Below the pieces are notes generated by a model. The model made no database searches. It saw only the letters and a list, made by a program, of their open reading frames with translations, and had not been told where the DNA came from. A stretch of 64,000 nucleotides of DNA from Mimachlamys varia (taxonomy: Eukaryota > Mollusca > Bivalvia > Pectinida > Pectinidae): NCBI GenBank assembly GCA_947623455.1, contig OX392527.1:6072001-6136000 (forward strand). Reading direction: 5' to 3'. Below, in pieces: positions 43,688 through 59,000 of the stretch (the stretch's first letter is position 1; every line of letters starts with the position of its first letter). The translations under genes were made by a program, and so were the position numbers.

Positions 43688-46600
43688 CCCTCCCACTGTC
43701 CATGTTATTGTACTGATCTAGCTCCCCCCTCCCACTGTCCATGTTATTGTACTGATCTAGCTCCTCCCTCCCACTGTCCATGTTATCGTACTGGTCTAGC
43801 TCCCCCCTCCCACTGTCCCAGTTATTGTACTGATCTAGCTCCTCCCTCCCACTCTCCCAGTTATCGTACTGATCTAGCTCCCCCCTCCCACTGTCCCAGT
43901 TATCGTACTGATCTAGCTCCTCCCTCCCACTGTCCCAGTTATCGTACTGATCTAGCTCCTCCCTCCCACTGTCCCAGTTTTCGTACTGGTCTAGCTCCCC
44001 CTCCCACTGTCCCAGTTATTGTACTGATCTAGCTCCTCCCTCCAACTGTCCCAGTTATCGTACTGATCTAGCTCCTCCCTCCCACTGTCCCAGTAATCGT
44101 ACTGGTCTAGCTCCCCCTCCCACTGTCCCAGTTATCGTACTGATCTAGCTCCCCCTCCCACTGTCCATGTTATTGTACTGATCAAGCTTCCCCTCCCACT
44201 GTCCATGTTATTGTACTGATCAAGCTCCCCCTCCCACTGTCCCAGTTATCGTACTGGTCTAGCTCCCCCTCCCACTGTCCCAGTTATCGTACTGGTCTAG
44301 CTCCCCCTCCCACTGTCCATGTTATTGTACTGATCTAGCTCCCCCCTCCCACTGTCCCAGTAATCGTACTGATCTAGCTCCCCCCTCCCACTGTCCCAGT
44401 TATCGTACTGATCTAGCTCCTCCCTCCCACTGTCCATGTTATTGTACTGATCAAGCTCCCCCTCCCACTGTCCATGTTATCGTACTGATCTAGCTCCCCC
44501 CTCCCACTGTCCCAGTTATCGTACTGATCTAGCTCCTCCCTCCCACTGTCCCAGTTATCGTACTGATCTAGCTCCTCCCTCCCACTGTCCATGTTATTGT
44601 ACTGATCAAGCTCCCCCTCCCACTGTCCATGTTATCGTACTGATCAAGCTCCCCCTCCCACTGTCCATGTTATCGTACTGATCTAGCTCCCCCCTCCCAC
44701 TGTCCCAGTTATCGTACTGATCTAGCTCCCCCCTCCCACTGTCCCAGTTATCGTACTGATCTAGCTCCTCCCTCCCACTGTCCCAGTTATCGTACTGATC
44801 TAGCTCCTCCCTCCCACTGTCCCAGTTATCGTACTGATCAAGCTCCCCCTCCCACTGTCCATGTTATCGTACTGATCAAGCTCCCCCTCCCACTGTCCAT
44901 GTTATCGTACTGATCTAGCTCCCCCCTCCCACTGTCCCAGTTATCGTACTGATCTAGCTCCTCCCTCCCACTGTCCCAGTTATCGTACTGATCTAGCTCC
45001 TCCCTCCCACTGTCCCAGTTATCGTACTGATCTAGCTCCCCCCTCCCACTGTCCCAGTTATCGTACTGATCTAGCTCCCCCCTCCCACTGTCCCAGTTAT
45101 CGTACTGATCTAGCTCCCCCCTCCCACTGTCCCAGTAATCGTACTGATCTAGCTCCCCCCTCCCACTGTCCCAGTTATCGTACTGATCTAGCTCCTCCCT
45201 CCCACTGTCCATGTTATTGTACTGATCAAGCTCCCCCTCCCACTGTCCATGTTATCGTACTGATCTAGCTCCCCCCTCCCACTGTCCCAGTTATCGTACT
45301 GATCTAGCTCCTCCCTCCCACTGTCCATGTTATTGTACTGATCAAGCTCCCCCTCCCACTGTCCAAGTTATTGTACTGATCTAGCTCCCCCCTCCCACTG
45401 TCCATGTTATTGTACTGATCAAGCTCCCCCTCCCACTGTCCCAGTTATCGTACTGATCTAGCTCCCCCCTCCCACTGTCCATGTTATTGTACTGATCAAG
45501 CTTCCCCTCCCACTGTCCATGTTATTGTACTGATCAAGCTCCCCCTCCCACTGTCCCAGTTATCGTACTGATCTAGCTCCTCCCTCCCACTGTCCCAGTT
45601 ATCGTACTGATCTAGCTCCTCCCTCCCACTGTCCCAGTTTTCGTACTGGTCTAGCTCCCCCCTCCCACTGTCCCAGTAATCGTACTGGTCTAGCTCCCCC
45701 TCCCACTGTCCCAGTTATCGTACTGATCTAGCTCCCCCTCCCACTGTCCATGTTATTGTACTGATCAAGCTTCCCCTCCCACTGTCCATGTTATTGTACT
45801 GATCAAGCTTCCCCTCCCACTGTCCATGTTATTGTACTGATCAAGCTTCCCCTCCCACTGTCCATGTTATTGTACTGATCAAGCTTCCCCTCCCACTGTC
45901 CATGTTATTGTACTGATCAAGCTTCTCCTCCCACTGTCCATGTTATTGTACTGATCAACCTCCCCCTCCCACTGTCCCAGTTATCGTACTGATCTAGCTC
46001 CTCCCTCCCACTGTCCCAGTTATCGTACTGATCAAGCTTCCCCTCCCACTGTCCATGTTATTGTACTGATCAAGCTTCCCCTCCCACTGTCCATGTTATT
46101 GTACTGATCAAGCTTCCCCTCCCACTGTCCATGTTATTGTACTGATCAAGCTTCCCCTCCCACTGTCCATGTTATTGTACTGATCAAGCTTCCCCTCCCA
46201 CTGTCCATGTTATTGTACTGATCAAGCTCCCCCTCCCACTGTCCCAGTTATCTTACTGATCTAGCTCCCCCCTCCCACTGTCCCAGTTATCTTACTGATC
46301 TAGCTCCCCCCTCCCACTGTCCCAGTTATCTTACTGATCTAGCTCCCCCCTCCCACTGTCCCAGTTATCTTACTGATCTAGCTCCCCCCTCCCACTGTCC
46401 CAGTTATCTTACTGATCTAGCTCCCCCCTCCCACTGTCCCAGTTATCTTACTGATCTAGCTCCCCCCTCCCACTGTCCCAGTTATCTTACTGATCTAGCT
46501 CCCCCCTCCCACTGTCCCAGTTATCTTACTGATCTAGCTCCCCCCTCCCACTGTCCCAGTTATCTTACTGATCTAGCTCCCCCCTCCCACTGTCCCAGTT

Positions 46601-48367
46601 ATCGTACTGATCTAGCTCCCCCCTCCCACTGTCCCAGTTATCTTACTGATCTAGCTCCCCCCTCCCACTGTCCCAGTTATCTTACTGATCTAGCTCCCCC
46701 TCCCACTGTCCCAGTTATTGTACTGATCTAGCTCCCCCCTCCCACTGTCCCAGTTATTGTACTGATCTAGCTCCCCCCTCCCACTGTCCCAGTTATCGTA
46801 CTGATCTAGCTCCCCCCTCCCACTGTCCCAGTTATCTTACTGATCTAGCTCCCCCCTCCCACTGTCTCAGTTATCTTACTGATCTAGCTCCCCCTCCCAC
46901 TGTCCCAGTTATTGTACTGATCTAGCTCCCCCCTCCCACTGTCCCAGTTATCTTACTGATCTAGCTCCCCCTCCCACTCTCCCAGTTATCTTACTGATCT
47001 AGCTCCCCCCTCCCACTGTCCCAGTTATCGTACTGATCTAGCTCCCCCCTCCCACTGTCCCAGTTATCGTACTGATCTAGCTCCCCCCTCCCACTGTCCC
47101 AGTTATCTTACTGATCTAGCTCCCCCTCCCACTCTCCCAGTTATCGTACTGATCTAGCTCCCCCCTCCCACTGTCCCAGTTATCGTACTGATCTAGCTCC
47201 CCCCTCCCACTGTCCCAGTTATCTTACTGATCTAGCTCCCCCTCCCACTCTCCCAGTTATCGTACTGATCTAGCTCCCCCCTCCCACTGTCCCAGTTATC
47301 GTACTGATCTAGCTCCCCCCTCCCACTGTCCCAGTTATCGTACTGATCTAGCTCCCCCCTCCCACTGTCCCAGTTATCTTACTGATCTAGCTCCCCCTCC
47401 CACTGTCCCAGTTATCGTACTGAGCTAGCTCCCCCCTCCCACTGTCCATGTTATCGTACTGATCTAGCTCCCCCCTCCCACTGTCCATGTTATTGTACTG
47501 ATCAAGCTTCCCCTCCCACTGTCCATGTTATTGTACTGATCAAGCTCCCCCTCCCACTGTCCATGTTATCGTACTGATCTAGCTCCTCCCTCCCACTGTC
47601 CCAGTTTTCGTACTGGTCTAGCTCCCCCCTCCCACTGTCCCAGTTATCGTACTGGTCTAGCTCCCCCTCCCACTGTCCCAGTTATCGTACTGATCTAGCT
47701 CCCCCTCCCACTGTCCATGTTATTGTACTGATCAAGCTTCCCCTCCCACTGTCCATGTTATTGTACTGATCAAGCTCCCCCTCCCACTGTCCATGTTATT
47801 GTACTGATCAAGCTTCCCCTCCCACTGTCCATGTTATTGTACTGATCAAGCTCCCCCTCCCACTGTCCATGTTATTGTACTGATCTAGCTCCCCCCTCCC
47901 ACTGTCCATGTTATTGTACTGATCAAGCTTCCCCTCCCACTGTCCATGTTATTGTACTGATCAAGCTTCCCCTCCCACTGTCCATGTTATTGTACTGATC
48001 AAGCTTCCCCTCCCACTGTCCATGTTATTGTACTGATCAAGCTTCCCCTCCCACTGTCCATGTTATTGTACTGATCTAGCTCCCCCCTCCCACTGTCCAT
48101 GTTATTGTACTGATCTAGCTCCCCCCTCCCACTGTCCATGTTATTGTACTGATCTAGCTCCCCCCTCCCACTGTCCATGTTATTGTACTGATCAAGCTTC
48201 CCCTCCCACTGTCCATGTTATTGTACTGATCAAGCTCCCCCTCCCACTGTCCATGTTATTGTACTGATCAAGCTCCCCCTCCCACTGTCCATGTTATTGT
48301 ACTGATCTAGCTCCCCCTCCCACTGTCCATGTTATTGTACTGATCAAGCTTCCCCTCCCACTGTCCA
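43688..48367. repeat. First copy of a 4.67 kb block duplicated inside the giant array
   Basis: It matches 48353-53032 at a constant offset of 4665 bp at every point I compared, including rare variants ('gcttctcctccc', 'gatcaacctcccc', 'ctgagctagc'). Confidence 0.9.
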
Positions 48368-51300
48368 TGTTATTGTACTGATCTAGCTCCCCCCTCCCAC
48401 TGTCCATGTTATTGTACTGATCTAGCTCCTCCCTCCCACTGTCCATGTTATCGTACTGGTCTAGCTCCCCCCTCCCACTGTCCCAGTTATTGTACTGATC
48501 TAGCTCCTCCCTCCCACTCTCCCAGTTATCGTACTGATCTAGCTCCCCCCTCCCACTGTCCCAGTTATCGTACTGATCTAGCTCCTCCCTCCCACTGTCC
48601 CAGTTATCGTACTGATCTAGCTCCTCCCTCCCACTGTCCCAGTTTTCGTACTGGTCTAGCTCCCCCTCCCACTGTCCCAGTTATTGTACTGATCTAGCTC
48701 CTCCCTCCAACTGTCCCAGTTATCGTACTGATCTAGCTCCTCCCTCCCACTGTCCCAGTAATCGTACTGGTCTAGCTCCCCCTCCCACTGTCCCAGTTAT
48801 CGTACTGATCTAGCTCCCCCTCCCACTGTCCATGTTATTGTACTGATCAAGCTTCCCCTCCCACTGTCCATGTTATTGTACTGATCAAGCTCCCCCTCCC
48901 ACTGTCCCAGTTATCGTACTGGTCTAGCTCCCCCTCCCACTGTCCCAGTTATCGTACTGGTCTAGCTCCCCCTCCCACTGTCCATGTTATTGTACTGATC
49001 TAGCTCCCCCCTCCCACTGTCCCAGTAATCGTACTGATCTAGCTCCCCCCTCCCACTGTCCCAGTTATCGTACTGATCTAGCTCCTCCCTCCCACTGTCC
49101 ATGTTATTGTACTGATCAAGCTCCCCCTCCCACTGTCCATGTTATCGTACTGATCTAGCTCCCCCCTCCCACTGTCCCAGTTATCGTACTGATCTAGCTC
49201 CTCCCTCCCACTGTCCCAGTTATCGTACTGATCTAGCTCCTCCCTCCCACTGTCCATGTTATTGTACTGATCAAGCTCCCCCTCCCACTGTCCATGTTAT
49301 CGTACTGATCAAGCTCCCCCTCCCACTGTCCATGTTATCGTACTGATCTAGCTCCCCCCTCCCACTGTCCCAGTTATCGTACTGATCTAGCTCCCCCCTC
49401 CCACTGTCCCAGTTATCGTACTGATCTAGCTCCTCCCTCCCACTGTCCCAGTTATCGTACTGATCTAGCTCCTCCCTCCCACTGTCCCAGTTATCGTACT
49501 GATCAAGCTCCCCCTCCCACTGTCCATGTTATCGTACTGATCAAGCTCCCCCTCCCACTGTCCATGTTATCGTACTGATCTAGCTCCCCCCTCCCACTGT
49601 CCCAGTTATCGTACTGATCTAGCTCCTCCCTCCCACTGTCCCAGTTATCGTACTGATCTAGCTCCTCCCTCCCACTGTCCCAGTTATCGTACTGATCTAG
49701 CTCCCCCCTCCCACTGTCCCAGTTATCGTACTGATCTAGCTCCCCCCTCCCACTGTCCCAGTTATCGTACTGATCTAGCTCCCCCCTCCCACTGTCCCAG
49801 TAATCGTACTGATCTAGCTCCCCCCTCCCACTGTCCCAGTTATCGTACTGATCTAGCTCCTCCCTCCCACTGTCCATGTTATTGTACTGATCAAGCTCCC
49901 CCTCCCACTGTCCATGTTATCGTACTGATCTAGCTCCCCCCTCCCACTGTCCCAGTTATCGTACTGATCTAGCTCCTCCCTCCCACTGTCCATGTTATTG
50001 TACTGATCAAGCTCCCCCTCCCACTGTCCAAGTTATTGTACTGATCTAGCTCCCCCCTCCCACTGTCCATGTTATTGTACTGATCAAGCTCCCCCTCCCA
50101 CTGTCCCAGTTATCGTACTGATCTAGCTCCCCCCTCCCACTGTCCATGTTATTGTACTGATCAAGCTTCCCCTCCCACTGTCCATGTTATTGTACTGATC
50201 AAGCTCCCCCTCCCACTGTCCCAGTTATCGTACTGATCTAGCTCCTCCCTCCCACTGTCCCAGTTATCGTACTGATCTAGCTCCTCCCTCCCACTGTCCC
50301 AGTTTTCGTACTGGTCTAGCTCCCCCCTCCCACTGTCCCAGTAATCGTACTGGTCTAGCTCCCCCTCCCACTGTCCCAGTTATCGTACTGATCTAGCTCC
50401 CCCTCCCACTGTCCATGTTATTGTACTGATCAAGCTTCCCCTCCCACTGTCCATGTTATTGTACTGATCAAGCTTCCCCTCCCACTGTCCATGTTATTGT
50501 ACTGATCAAGCTTCCCCTCCCACTGTCCATGTTATTGTACTGATCAAGCTTCCCCTCCCACTGTCCATGTTATTGTACTGATCAAGCTTCTCCTCCCACT
50601 GTCCATGTTATTGTACTGATCAACCTCCCCCTCCCACTGTCCCAGTTATCGTACTGATCTAGCTCCTCCCTCCCACTGTCCCAGTTATCGTACTGATCAA
50701 GCTTCCCCTCCCACTGTCCATGTTATTGTACTGATCAAGCTTCCCCTCCCACTGTCCATGTTATTGTACTGATCAAGCTTCCCCTCCCACTGTCCATGTT
50801 ATTGTACTGATCAAGCTTCCCCTCCCACTGTCCATGTTATTGTACTGATCAAGCTTCCCCTCCCACTGTCCATGTTATTGTACTGATCAAGCTCCCCCTC
50901 CCACTGTCCCAGTTATCTTACTGATCTAGCTCCCCCCTCCCACTGTCCCAGTTATCTTACTGATCTAGCTCCCCCCTCCCACTGTCCCAGTTATCTTACT
51001 GATCTAGCTCCCCCCTCCCACTGTCCCAGTTATCTTACTGATCTAGCTCCCCCCTCCCACTGTCCCAGTTATCTTACTGATCTAGCTCCCCCCTCCCACT
51101 GTCCCAGTTATCTTACTGATCTAGCTCCCCCCTCCCACTGTCCCAGTTATCTTACTGATCTAGCTCCCCCCTCCCACTGTCCCAGTTATCTTACTGATCT
51201 AGCTCCCCCCTCCCACTGTCCCAGTTATCTTACTGATCTAGCTCCCCCCTCCCACTGTCCCAGTTATCGTACTGATCTAGCTCCCCCCTCCCACTGTCCC

Positions 51301-53032
51301 AGTTATCTTACTGATCTAGCTCCCCCCTCCCACTGTCCCAGTTATCTTACTGATCTAGCTCCCCCTCCCACTGTCCCAGTTATTGTACTGATCTAGCTCC
51401 CCCCTCCCACTGTCCCAGTTATTGTACTGATCTAGCTCCCCCCTCCCACTGTCCCAGTTATCGTACTGATCTAGCTCCCCCCTCCCACTGTCCCAGTTAT
51501 CTTACTGATCTAGCTCCCCCCTCCCACTGTCTCAGTTATCTTACTGATCTAGCTCCCCCTCCCACTGTCCCAGTTATTGTACTGATCTAGCTCCCCCCTC
51601 CCACTGTCCCAGTTATCTTACTGATCTAGCTCCCCCTCCCACTCTCCCAGTTATCTTACTGATCTAGCTCCCCCCTCCCACTGTCCCAGTTATCGTACTG
51701 ATCTAGCTCCCCCCTCCCACTGTCCCAGTTATCGTACTGATCTAGCTCCCCCCTCCCACTGTCCCAGTTATCTTACTGATCTAGCTCCCCCTCCCACTCT
51801 CCCAGTTATCGTACTGATCTAGCTCCCCCCTCCCACTGTCCCAGTTATCGTACTGATCTAGCTCCCCCCTCCCACTGTCCCAGTTATCTTACTGATCTAG
51901 CTCCCCCTCCCACTCTCCCAGTTATCGTACTGATCTAGCTCCCCCCTCCCACTGTCCCAGTTATCGTACTGATCTAGCTCCCCCCTCCCACTGTCCCAGT
52001 TATCGTACTGATCTAGCTCCCCCCTCCCACTGTCCCAGTTATCTTACTGATCTAGCTCCCCCTCCCACTGTCCCAGTTATCGTACTGAGCTAGCTCCCCC
52101 CTCCCACTGTCCATGTTATCGTACTGATCTAGCTCCCCCCTCCCACTGTCCATGTTATTGTACTGATCAAGCTTCCCCTCCCACTGTCCATGTTATTGTA
52201 CTGATCAAGCTCCCCCTCCCACTGTCCATGTTATCGTACTGATCTAGCTCCTCCCTCCCACTGTCCCAGTTTTCGTACTGGTCTAGCTCCCCCCTCCCAC
52301 TGTCCCAGTTATCGTACTGGTCTAGCTCCCCCTCCCACTGTCCCAGTTATCGTACTGATCTAGCTCCCCCTCCCACTGTCCATGTTATTGTACTGATCAA
52401 GCTTCCCCTCCCACTGTCCATGTTATTGTACTGATCAAGCTCCCCCTCCCACTGTCCATGTTATTGTACTGATCAAGCTTCCCCTCCCACTGTCCATGTT
52501 ATTGTACTGATCAAGCTCCCCCTCCCACTGTCCATGTTATTGTACTGATCTAGCTCCCCCCTCCCACTGTCCATGTTATTGTACTGATCAAGCTTCCCCT
52601 CCCACTGTCCATGTTATTGTACTGATCAAGCTTCCCCTCCCACTGTCCATGTTATTGTACTGATCAAGCTTCCCCTCCCACTGTCCATGTTATTGTACTG
52701 ATCAAGCTTCCCCTCCCACTGTCCATGTTATTGTACTGATCTAGCTCCCCCCTCCCACTGTCCATGTTATTGTACTGATCTAGCTCCCCCCTCCCACTGT
52801 CCATGTTATTGTACTGATCTAGCTCCCCCCTCCCACTGTCCATGTTATTGTACTGATCAAGCTTCCCCTCCCACTGTCCATGTTATTGTACTGATCAAGC
52901 TCCCCCTCCCACTGTCCATGTTATTGTACTGATCAAGCTCCCCCTCCCACTGTCCATGTTATTGTACTGATCTAGCTCCCCCTCCCACTGTCCATGTTAT
53001 TGTACTGATCAAGCTTCCCCTCCCACTGTCCA
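48353..53032. repeat. Second copy of the 4.67 kb block
   Basis: The partner of the block at 43688. Identity stops at both ends: at the left, 48352 differs from 43687; at the right, 'ctgtccaagt' stands at 53026 against 'ctgtccatgt' at 48361. Confidence 0.9.
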
Positions 53033-56000
53033 AGTTATTGTACTGATCTAGCTCCCCCCTCCCACTGTCCATGTTATTGTACTGATCTAGCTCCCCCCTC
53101 CCACCGTCCATGTTATTGTACTGATCTAGCTTCCCCCTCCCACTGTCCATGTTATTGTACTGATCAAGCTTCCCCTCCCACTGTCCATGTTATTGTACTG
53201 ATCAAGCTCCCCCTCCCACTGTCCCAGTCATCGTACTGATCTAGCTCCCCCCTCCCACTGTCCAAGTTATTGTACTGATCTAGCTCCCCCCTCCCACTGT
53301 CCATGTTATTGTACTGATCTAGCTCCCCCCTCCCACTGTCCAAGTTATTGTACTGATCTAGCTCCCCCCTCCCACTGTCCATGTTATTGTACTGATCTAG
53401 CTCCCCCCTCCCACTGTCCAAGTTATTGTACTGATCTAGCTCCCCCCTCCCACTGTCCATGTTATTGTACTGATCTAGCTCCCCCCTCCCACTGTCCAAG
53501 TTATTGTACTGATCTAGCTCCCCCCTCCCACCGTCCATGTTATTGTACTGATCTAGCTTCCCCCTCCCACTGTCCATGTTATTGTACTGATCAAGCTTCC
53601 CCTCCCACTGTCCATGTTATTGTACTGATCAAGCTCCCCCTCCCACTGTCCCAGTCATCGTACTGATCTAGCTCCCCCCTCCCACTGTCCATGTTATTGT
53701 ACTGATCTAGCTCCCCCCTCCCACTGTCCAAGTTATTGTACTGATCTAGCTCCCCCTCCCACCGTCCATGTTATTGTACTGATCTAGCTCCCCCCTCCCA
53801 CTGTCCATGTTATTGTACTGATCTAGCTTCCCCTCCCACTGTCCATGTTATTGTACTGATCAAGCTTCCCCTCCCACTGTCCATGTTATTGTACTGATCT
53901 AGCTCCCCCCTCCCACTGTCCATGTTATTGTACTGATCTATCTTCCCCTCCCACTGTCCATGTTATTGTACTGATCTAGCTTCCCCCTCCCACTGTCCAT
54001 GTTATTGTACTGATCTAGCTTCCCCCTCCCACTGTCCATGTTATTGTACTGATCTATCTTCCCCTCCCACTGTCCATGTTATTGTACTGATCTATCTTCC
54101 CCTCCCACTGTCCATGTTATTGTACTGATCTAGCTCCCCCTCCCACTGTCCATGTTATTGTACTGATCTATCTTCCCCTCCCACTGTCCATGTTATTGTA
54201 CTGATCTATCTTCCCCTCCCACTGTCCATGTTATCGTACTGATCTAGCTCCCCCTCCCACTGTCCATGTTATTGTACTGATCTAGCTCCCCCCTCCCACT
54301 GTCCATGTTATTGTACTGATCTATCTTCCCCTCCCACTGTCCATGTTATTGTACTGATCTATCTTCCCCTCCCACTGTCCATGTTATTGTACTGATCTAG
54401 CTTCCCCTCCCACTGTCCATGTTATTGTACTGATCTAGCTTCCCCTCCCACTGTCCCAGTTATCTTACTGATCTATCTCCCCCTCCCACTGTCCATGTTA
54501 TTGTACTGATCTAGCTTCCCCTCCCACTGTCCCAGTTATCTTACTGATCTAGCTTCCCCTCCCACTGTCCCAGTAATCTTACTGATCTATCTCCCCCTCC
54601 CACTGTCCATGTTATTGTACTGATCTAGCTTCCCCTCCCACTGTCCATGTTATTGTACTGATCTAGCTTCCCCTCCCACTGTCCCAGTTATCTTACTGAT
54701 CTATCTCCCCCTCCCACTGTCCATGTTATTGTACTGATCTAGCTTCCCCTCCCACTGTCCCAGTTATCTTACTGATCTAGCTCCCCCCTCCCACTGTCCA
54801 TGTTATTGTACTGATCTAGCTCCCCCCTCCCACTGTCCATGTTATTGTACTGATCTAGCTTCCCCTCCCACTGTCCCAGTTATCTTACTGATCTAGCTTC
54901 CCCTCCCACTGTCCCAGTAATCGTACTGATCTAGCTCCCCCCTCCCACTGTCCATGTTATTGTACTGATCTAGCTCCCCCCTCCCACTGTCCATGTTATT
55001 GTACTGATCTAGCTCCCCCTCCCACTGTCCATGTTATTGTACTGATCTAGCTTCCCCTCCCACTGTCCCAGATATCTTACTGATCTAGCTCCCCCCTCCC
55101 ACTGTCCATGTTATTGTACTGGTCTAGCTCCCCCCTCCCACTGTCCCAGTAATCGTACTGATCTAGCTCCCCCCTCCCACTGTCCATGTTATCGTACTGA
55201 TCTAGCTCCTCCCTCCCACTGTCCATGTTATCTTACTGATCTAGCTCCCCCCTCCCACTGTCCATGTTATCTTACTGATCTAGCTCCCCCCTCCCACTGT
55301 CCATGTTATCGTACTGATCTAGCTCCCCCTCCCACTGTCCATGTTATCTTACTGATCTAGCTCCCCCCTCCCACTGTCCATGTTATTGTACTGATCTAGC
55401 TCCCCCCTCCCACTGTCCATGTTATCTTACTGATCTAGCTCCCCCCTCCCACTGTCCATGTTATTGTACTGATCTAGCTCCCCCCTCCCACTGTCCCAGT
55501 TATCGTACTGATCTAGCTCCCCCTCCCACTGTCCATGTTATCTTACTGATCTAGCTCCCCCCTCCCACTGTCCATGTTATCGTACTGATCTAGCTCCCCC
55601 CTCCCACTGTCCATGTTATTGTACTGATCTAGCTCCCCCCTCCCACTGTCCCAGTTATTGTACTGATCTAGCTCCCCCTCCCACTGTCCATGTTATCTTA
55701 CTGATCTAGCTCCCCCCTCCCACTGTCCATGTTATCGTACTGATCTAGCTCCCCCCTCCCACTGTCCATGTTATTGTACTGATCTAGCTCCCCCCTCCCA
55801 CTGTCCATGTTATTGTACTGATCTAGCTCCCCCCTCCCACTGTCCCAGTTATTGTACTGATCTAGCTCCCCCTCCCACTGTCCATGTTATCTTACTGATC
55901 TAGCTCCCCCCTCCCACTGTCCATGTTATCTTACTGATCTAGCTCCCCCCTCCCACTGTCCATGTTATCGTACTGATCTAGCTCCCCCCTCCCACTGTCC

Positions 56001-59000
56001 ATGTTATTGTACTGATCTAGCTCCCCCCTCCCACTGTCCATGTTATTGTACTGATCTAGCTCCCCCCTCCCACTGTCCATGTTATCGTACTGATCTAGCT
56101 CCCCCCTCCCACTGTCCATGTTATCTTACTGATCTAGCTCCCCCCTCCCACTGTCCATGTTATCTTACTGATCTAGCTCCCCCCTCCCACTGTCCATGTT
56201 ATCTTACTGATCTAGCTCCCCCCTCCCACTGTCCATGTTATCTTACTGATCTAGCTCCCCCCTCCCACTGTCCCAGTTATTGTACTGATCTAGCTCCCCC
56301 CTCCCACTGTCCCAGTTATTGTACTGATCAAGCTTCCCCTCCCACTGTCCATGTTATTGTACTGATCTAGCTCCCCCCTCCCACTGTCCATGTTATTGTA
56401 CTGATCTAGCTCCCCCCTCCCACTGTCCATGTTATTGTACTGATCTAGCTCCCCCCTCCCACTGTCCATGTTATTGTACTGATCTAGCTCCCCCCTCCCA
56501 CTGTCCCAGTTATCGTACTGATCTAGCTCCCCCTCCCACTGTCCATGTTATCGTACTGATCTAGCTCCCCCTCCCACTGTCCATGTTATTGTACTGATCT
56601 AGCTCCCCCCTCCCACTGTCCATGTTATCTTACTGATCTAGCTCCCCCTCCCACTGTCCATGTTATTGTACTGATCTAGCTCCCCCCTCCCACTGTCCAT
56701 GTTATTGTACTGATCTAGCTCCCCCCTCCCACTGTCCCAGTTATCGTACTGATCTAGCTCCCCCTCCCACTGTCCCAGTTATTGTACTGATCTAGCTCCC
56801 CCCTCCCACTGTCCCAGTTATTGTACTGATCAAGCTTCCCCTCCCACTGTCCATGTTATTGTACTGATCTAGCTCCCCCCTCCCACTGTCCCAGTTATCG
56901 TACTGATCTAGCTCCCCCCTCCCACTGTCCCAGTTATTGTACTGATCTAGCTCCCCCCTCCCACTGTCCCAGTTATTGTACTGATCAAGCTTCCCCTCCC
57001 ACTGTCCATGTTATTGTACTGATCTAGCTCCCCCCTCCCACTGTCCATGTTATTGTACTGATCTAGCTCCCCCCTCCCACTGTCCATGTTATTGTACTGA
57101 TCTAGCTCCCCCCTCCCACTGTCCATGTTATTGTACTGATCTAGCTCCCCCCTCCCACTGTCCCAGTTATCGTACTGATCTAGCTCCCCCTCCCACTGTC
57201 CATGTTATCGTACTGATCTAGCTCCCCCCTCCCACTGTCCATGTTATCGTACTGATCTAGCTCCTCCCTCCCACTGTCCATGTTATTGTACTGATCTAGC
57301 TCCCCCCTCCCACTGTCCATGTTATCTTACTGATCTAGCTCCCCCCTCCCACTGTCCATGTTATTGTACTGATCTAGCTCCCCCCTCCCACTGTCCCAGT
57401 TATTGTACTGATCTAGCTCCCCCCTCCCACTGTCCCAGTTATTGTACTGATCAAGCTTCCCCTCCCACTGTCCATGTTATTGTACTGATCTAGCTCCCCC
57501 CTCCCACTGTCCCAGTTATTGTACTGATCTAGCTCCCCCCTCCCACTGTCCCAGTTATTGTACTGATCTAGCTCCCCCCTCCCACTGTCCATGTTATTGT
57601 ACTGATCTATCTTCCCCTCCCACTGTCCATGTTATCGTACTGATCTATCTTCCCCTCCCACTGTCCATGTTATTGTACTGATCTATCTTCCCCTCCCACT
57701 GTCCATGTTATTGTACTGATCTAGCTCCTCCCTCCCACTGTTCATGTTATCGTACTGATCTATCTTCCCCTCCCACTGTCCATGTTATTGTACTGATCTA
57801 TCTTCCCCTCCCACTGTCCCAGTTATCTTACTGATCTAGCTCCCCCCTCCCACTGTCCATGTTCTTGTACTGATCTAGCTCCCCCCTCCCACTGTCCATG
57901 TTATTGTACTGATCTAGCTCCCCCCTCCCACTGTCCCAGTTATTGTACTGATCTAGCTCCCCCCTCCCACTGTCCCAGTTATTGTACTGATCAAGCTTCC
58001 CCTCCCACTGTCCATGTTATTGTACTGATCTAGCTCCCCCCTCCCACTGTCCCAGTTATTGTACTGATCTAGCTCCCCCCTCCCACTGTCCCAGTTATTG
58101 TACTGATCTAGCTCCCCCCTCCCACCGTCCATGTTATTGTACTGATCTAGCTCCCCCCTCCCACTGTCCATGTTATTGTACTGATCTATCTTCCCCTCCC
58201 ACTGTCCCAGTTATCGTACTGATCTAGCTCCCCCTCCCACTGTCCCAGTTATCGTACTGATCTAGCTCCTCCCTCCCACTGTCCATGTTATTGTACTGAT
58301 CTATCTTCCCCTCCCACTGTCCCAGTTATCGTACTGATCTAGCTCCCCCTCCCACTGTCCCAGTTATCGTACTGATCTAGCTCCTCCCTCCCACTGTCCC
58401 AGTTATCGTACTGATCTAGCTCCCCCCTCCCACTGTCCCAGTTATTGTACTGATCTATCTTCCCCTCCCACTGTCCCAGTTATCGTACTGATCTAGCTCC
58501 TCCCTCCCACTGTCCCAGTTATCGTACTGATCTAGCTCCCCCCTCCCACTGTCCATGTTATTGTACTGATCTATCTTCCCCTCCCACTGTCCCAGTTATC
58601 GTACTGATCTAGCTCCCCCTCCCACTGTCCCAGTTATCGTACTGATCTAGCTCCCCCCTCCCACTGTCCCAGTTATTGTACTGATCTAGCTCCCCCCTCC
58701 CACCGTCCATGTTATTGTACTGATCTAGCTCCCCCCTCCCACTGTCCATGTTATTGTACTGATCTATCTTCCCCTCCCACTGTCCCAGTTATCGTACTGA
58801 TCTAGCTCCCCCCTCCCACTGTCCATGTTATTGTACTGATCTAGCTCCTCCCTCCCACTGTCCATGTTATTGTACTGATCTATCTTCCCCTCCCACTGTC
58901 CATGTTATTGTACTGATCTATCTTCCCCTCCCACTGTCCATGTTATTGTACTGATCTATCTTCCCCTCCCACTGTCCATGTTATTGTACTGATCTATCTT

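Noticed and set aside
43212..43781. 189-codon - strand open frame of DxWDSGREELDQY repeats
   Set aside because: It only reflects a run of 39 bp units; neighbouring 38 bp units shift the frame, and there is no start context or non-repeat domain.
44838..49877. Two identical 124-codon - strand frames (44838-45212 and 49503-49877)
   Set aside because: They are the same piece of the duplicated 4.67 kb array block, not paralogous genes.
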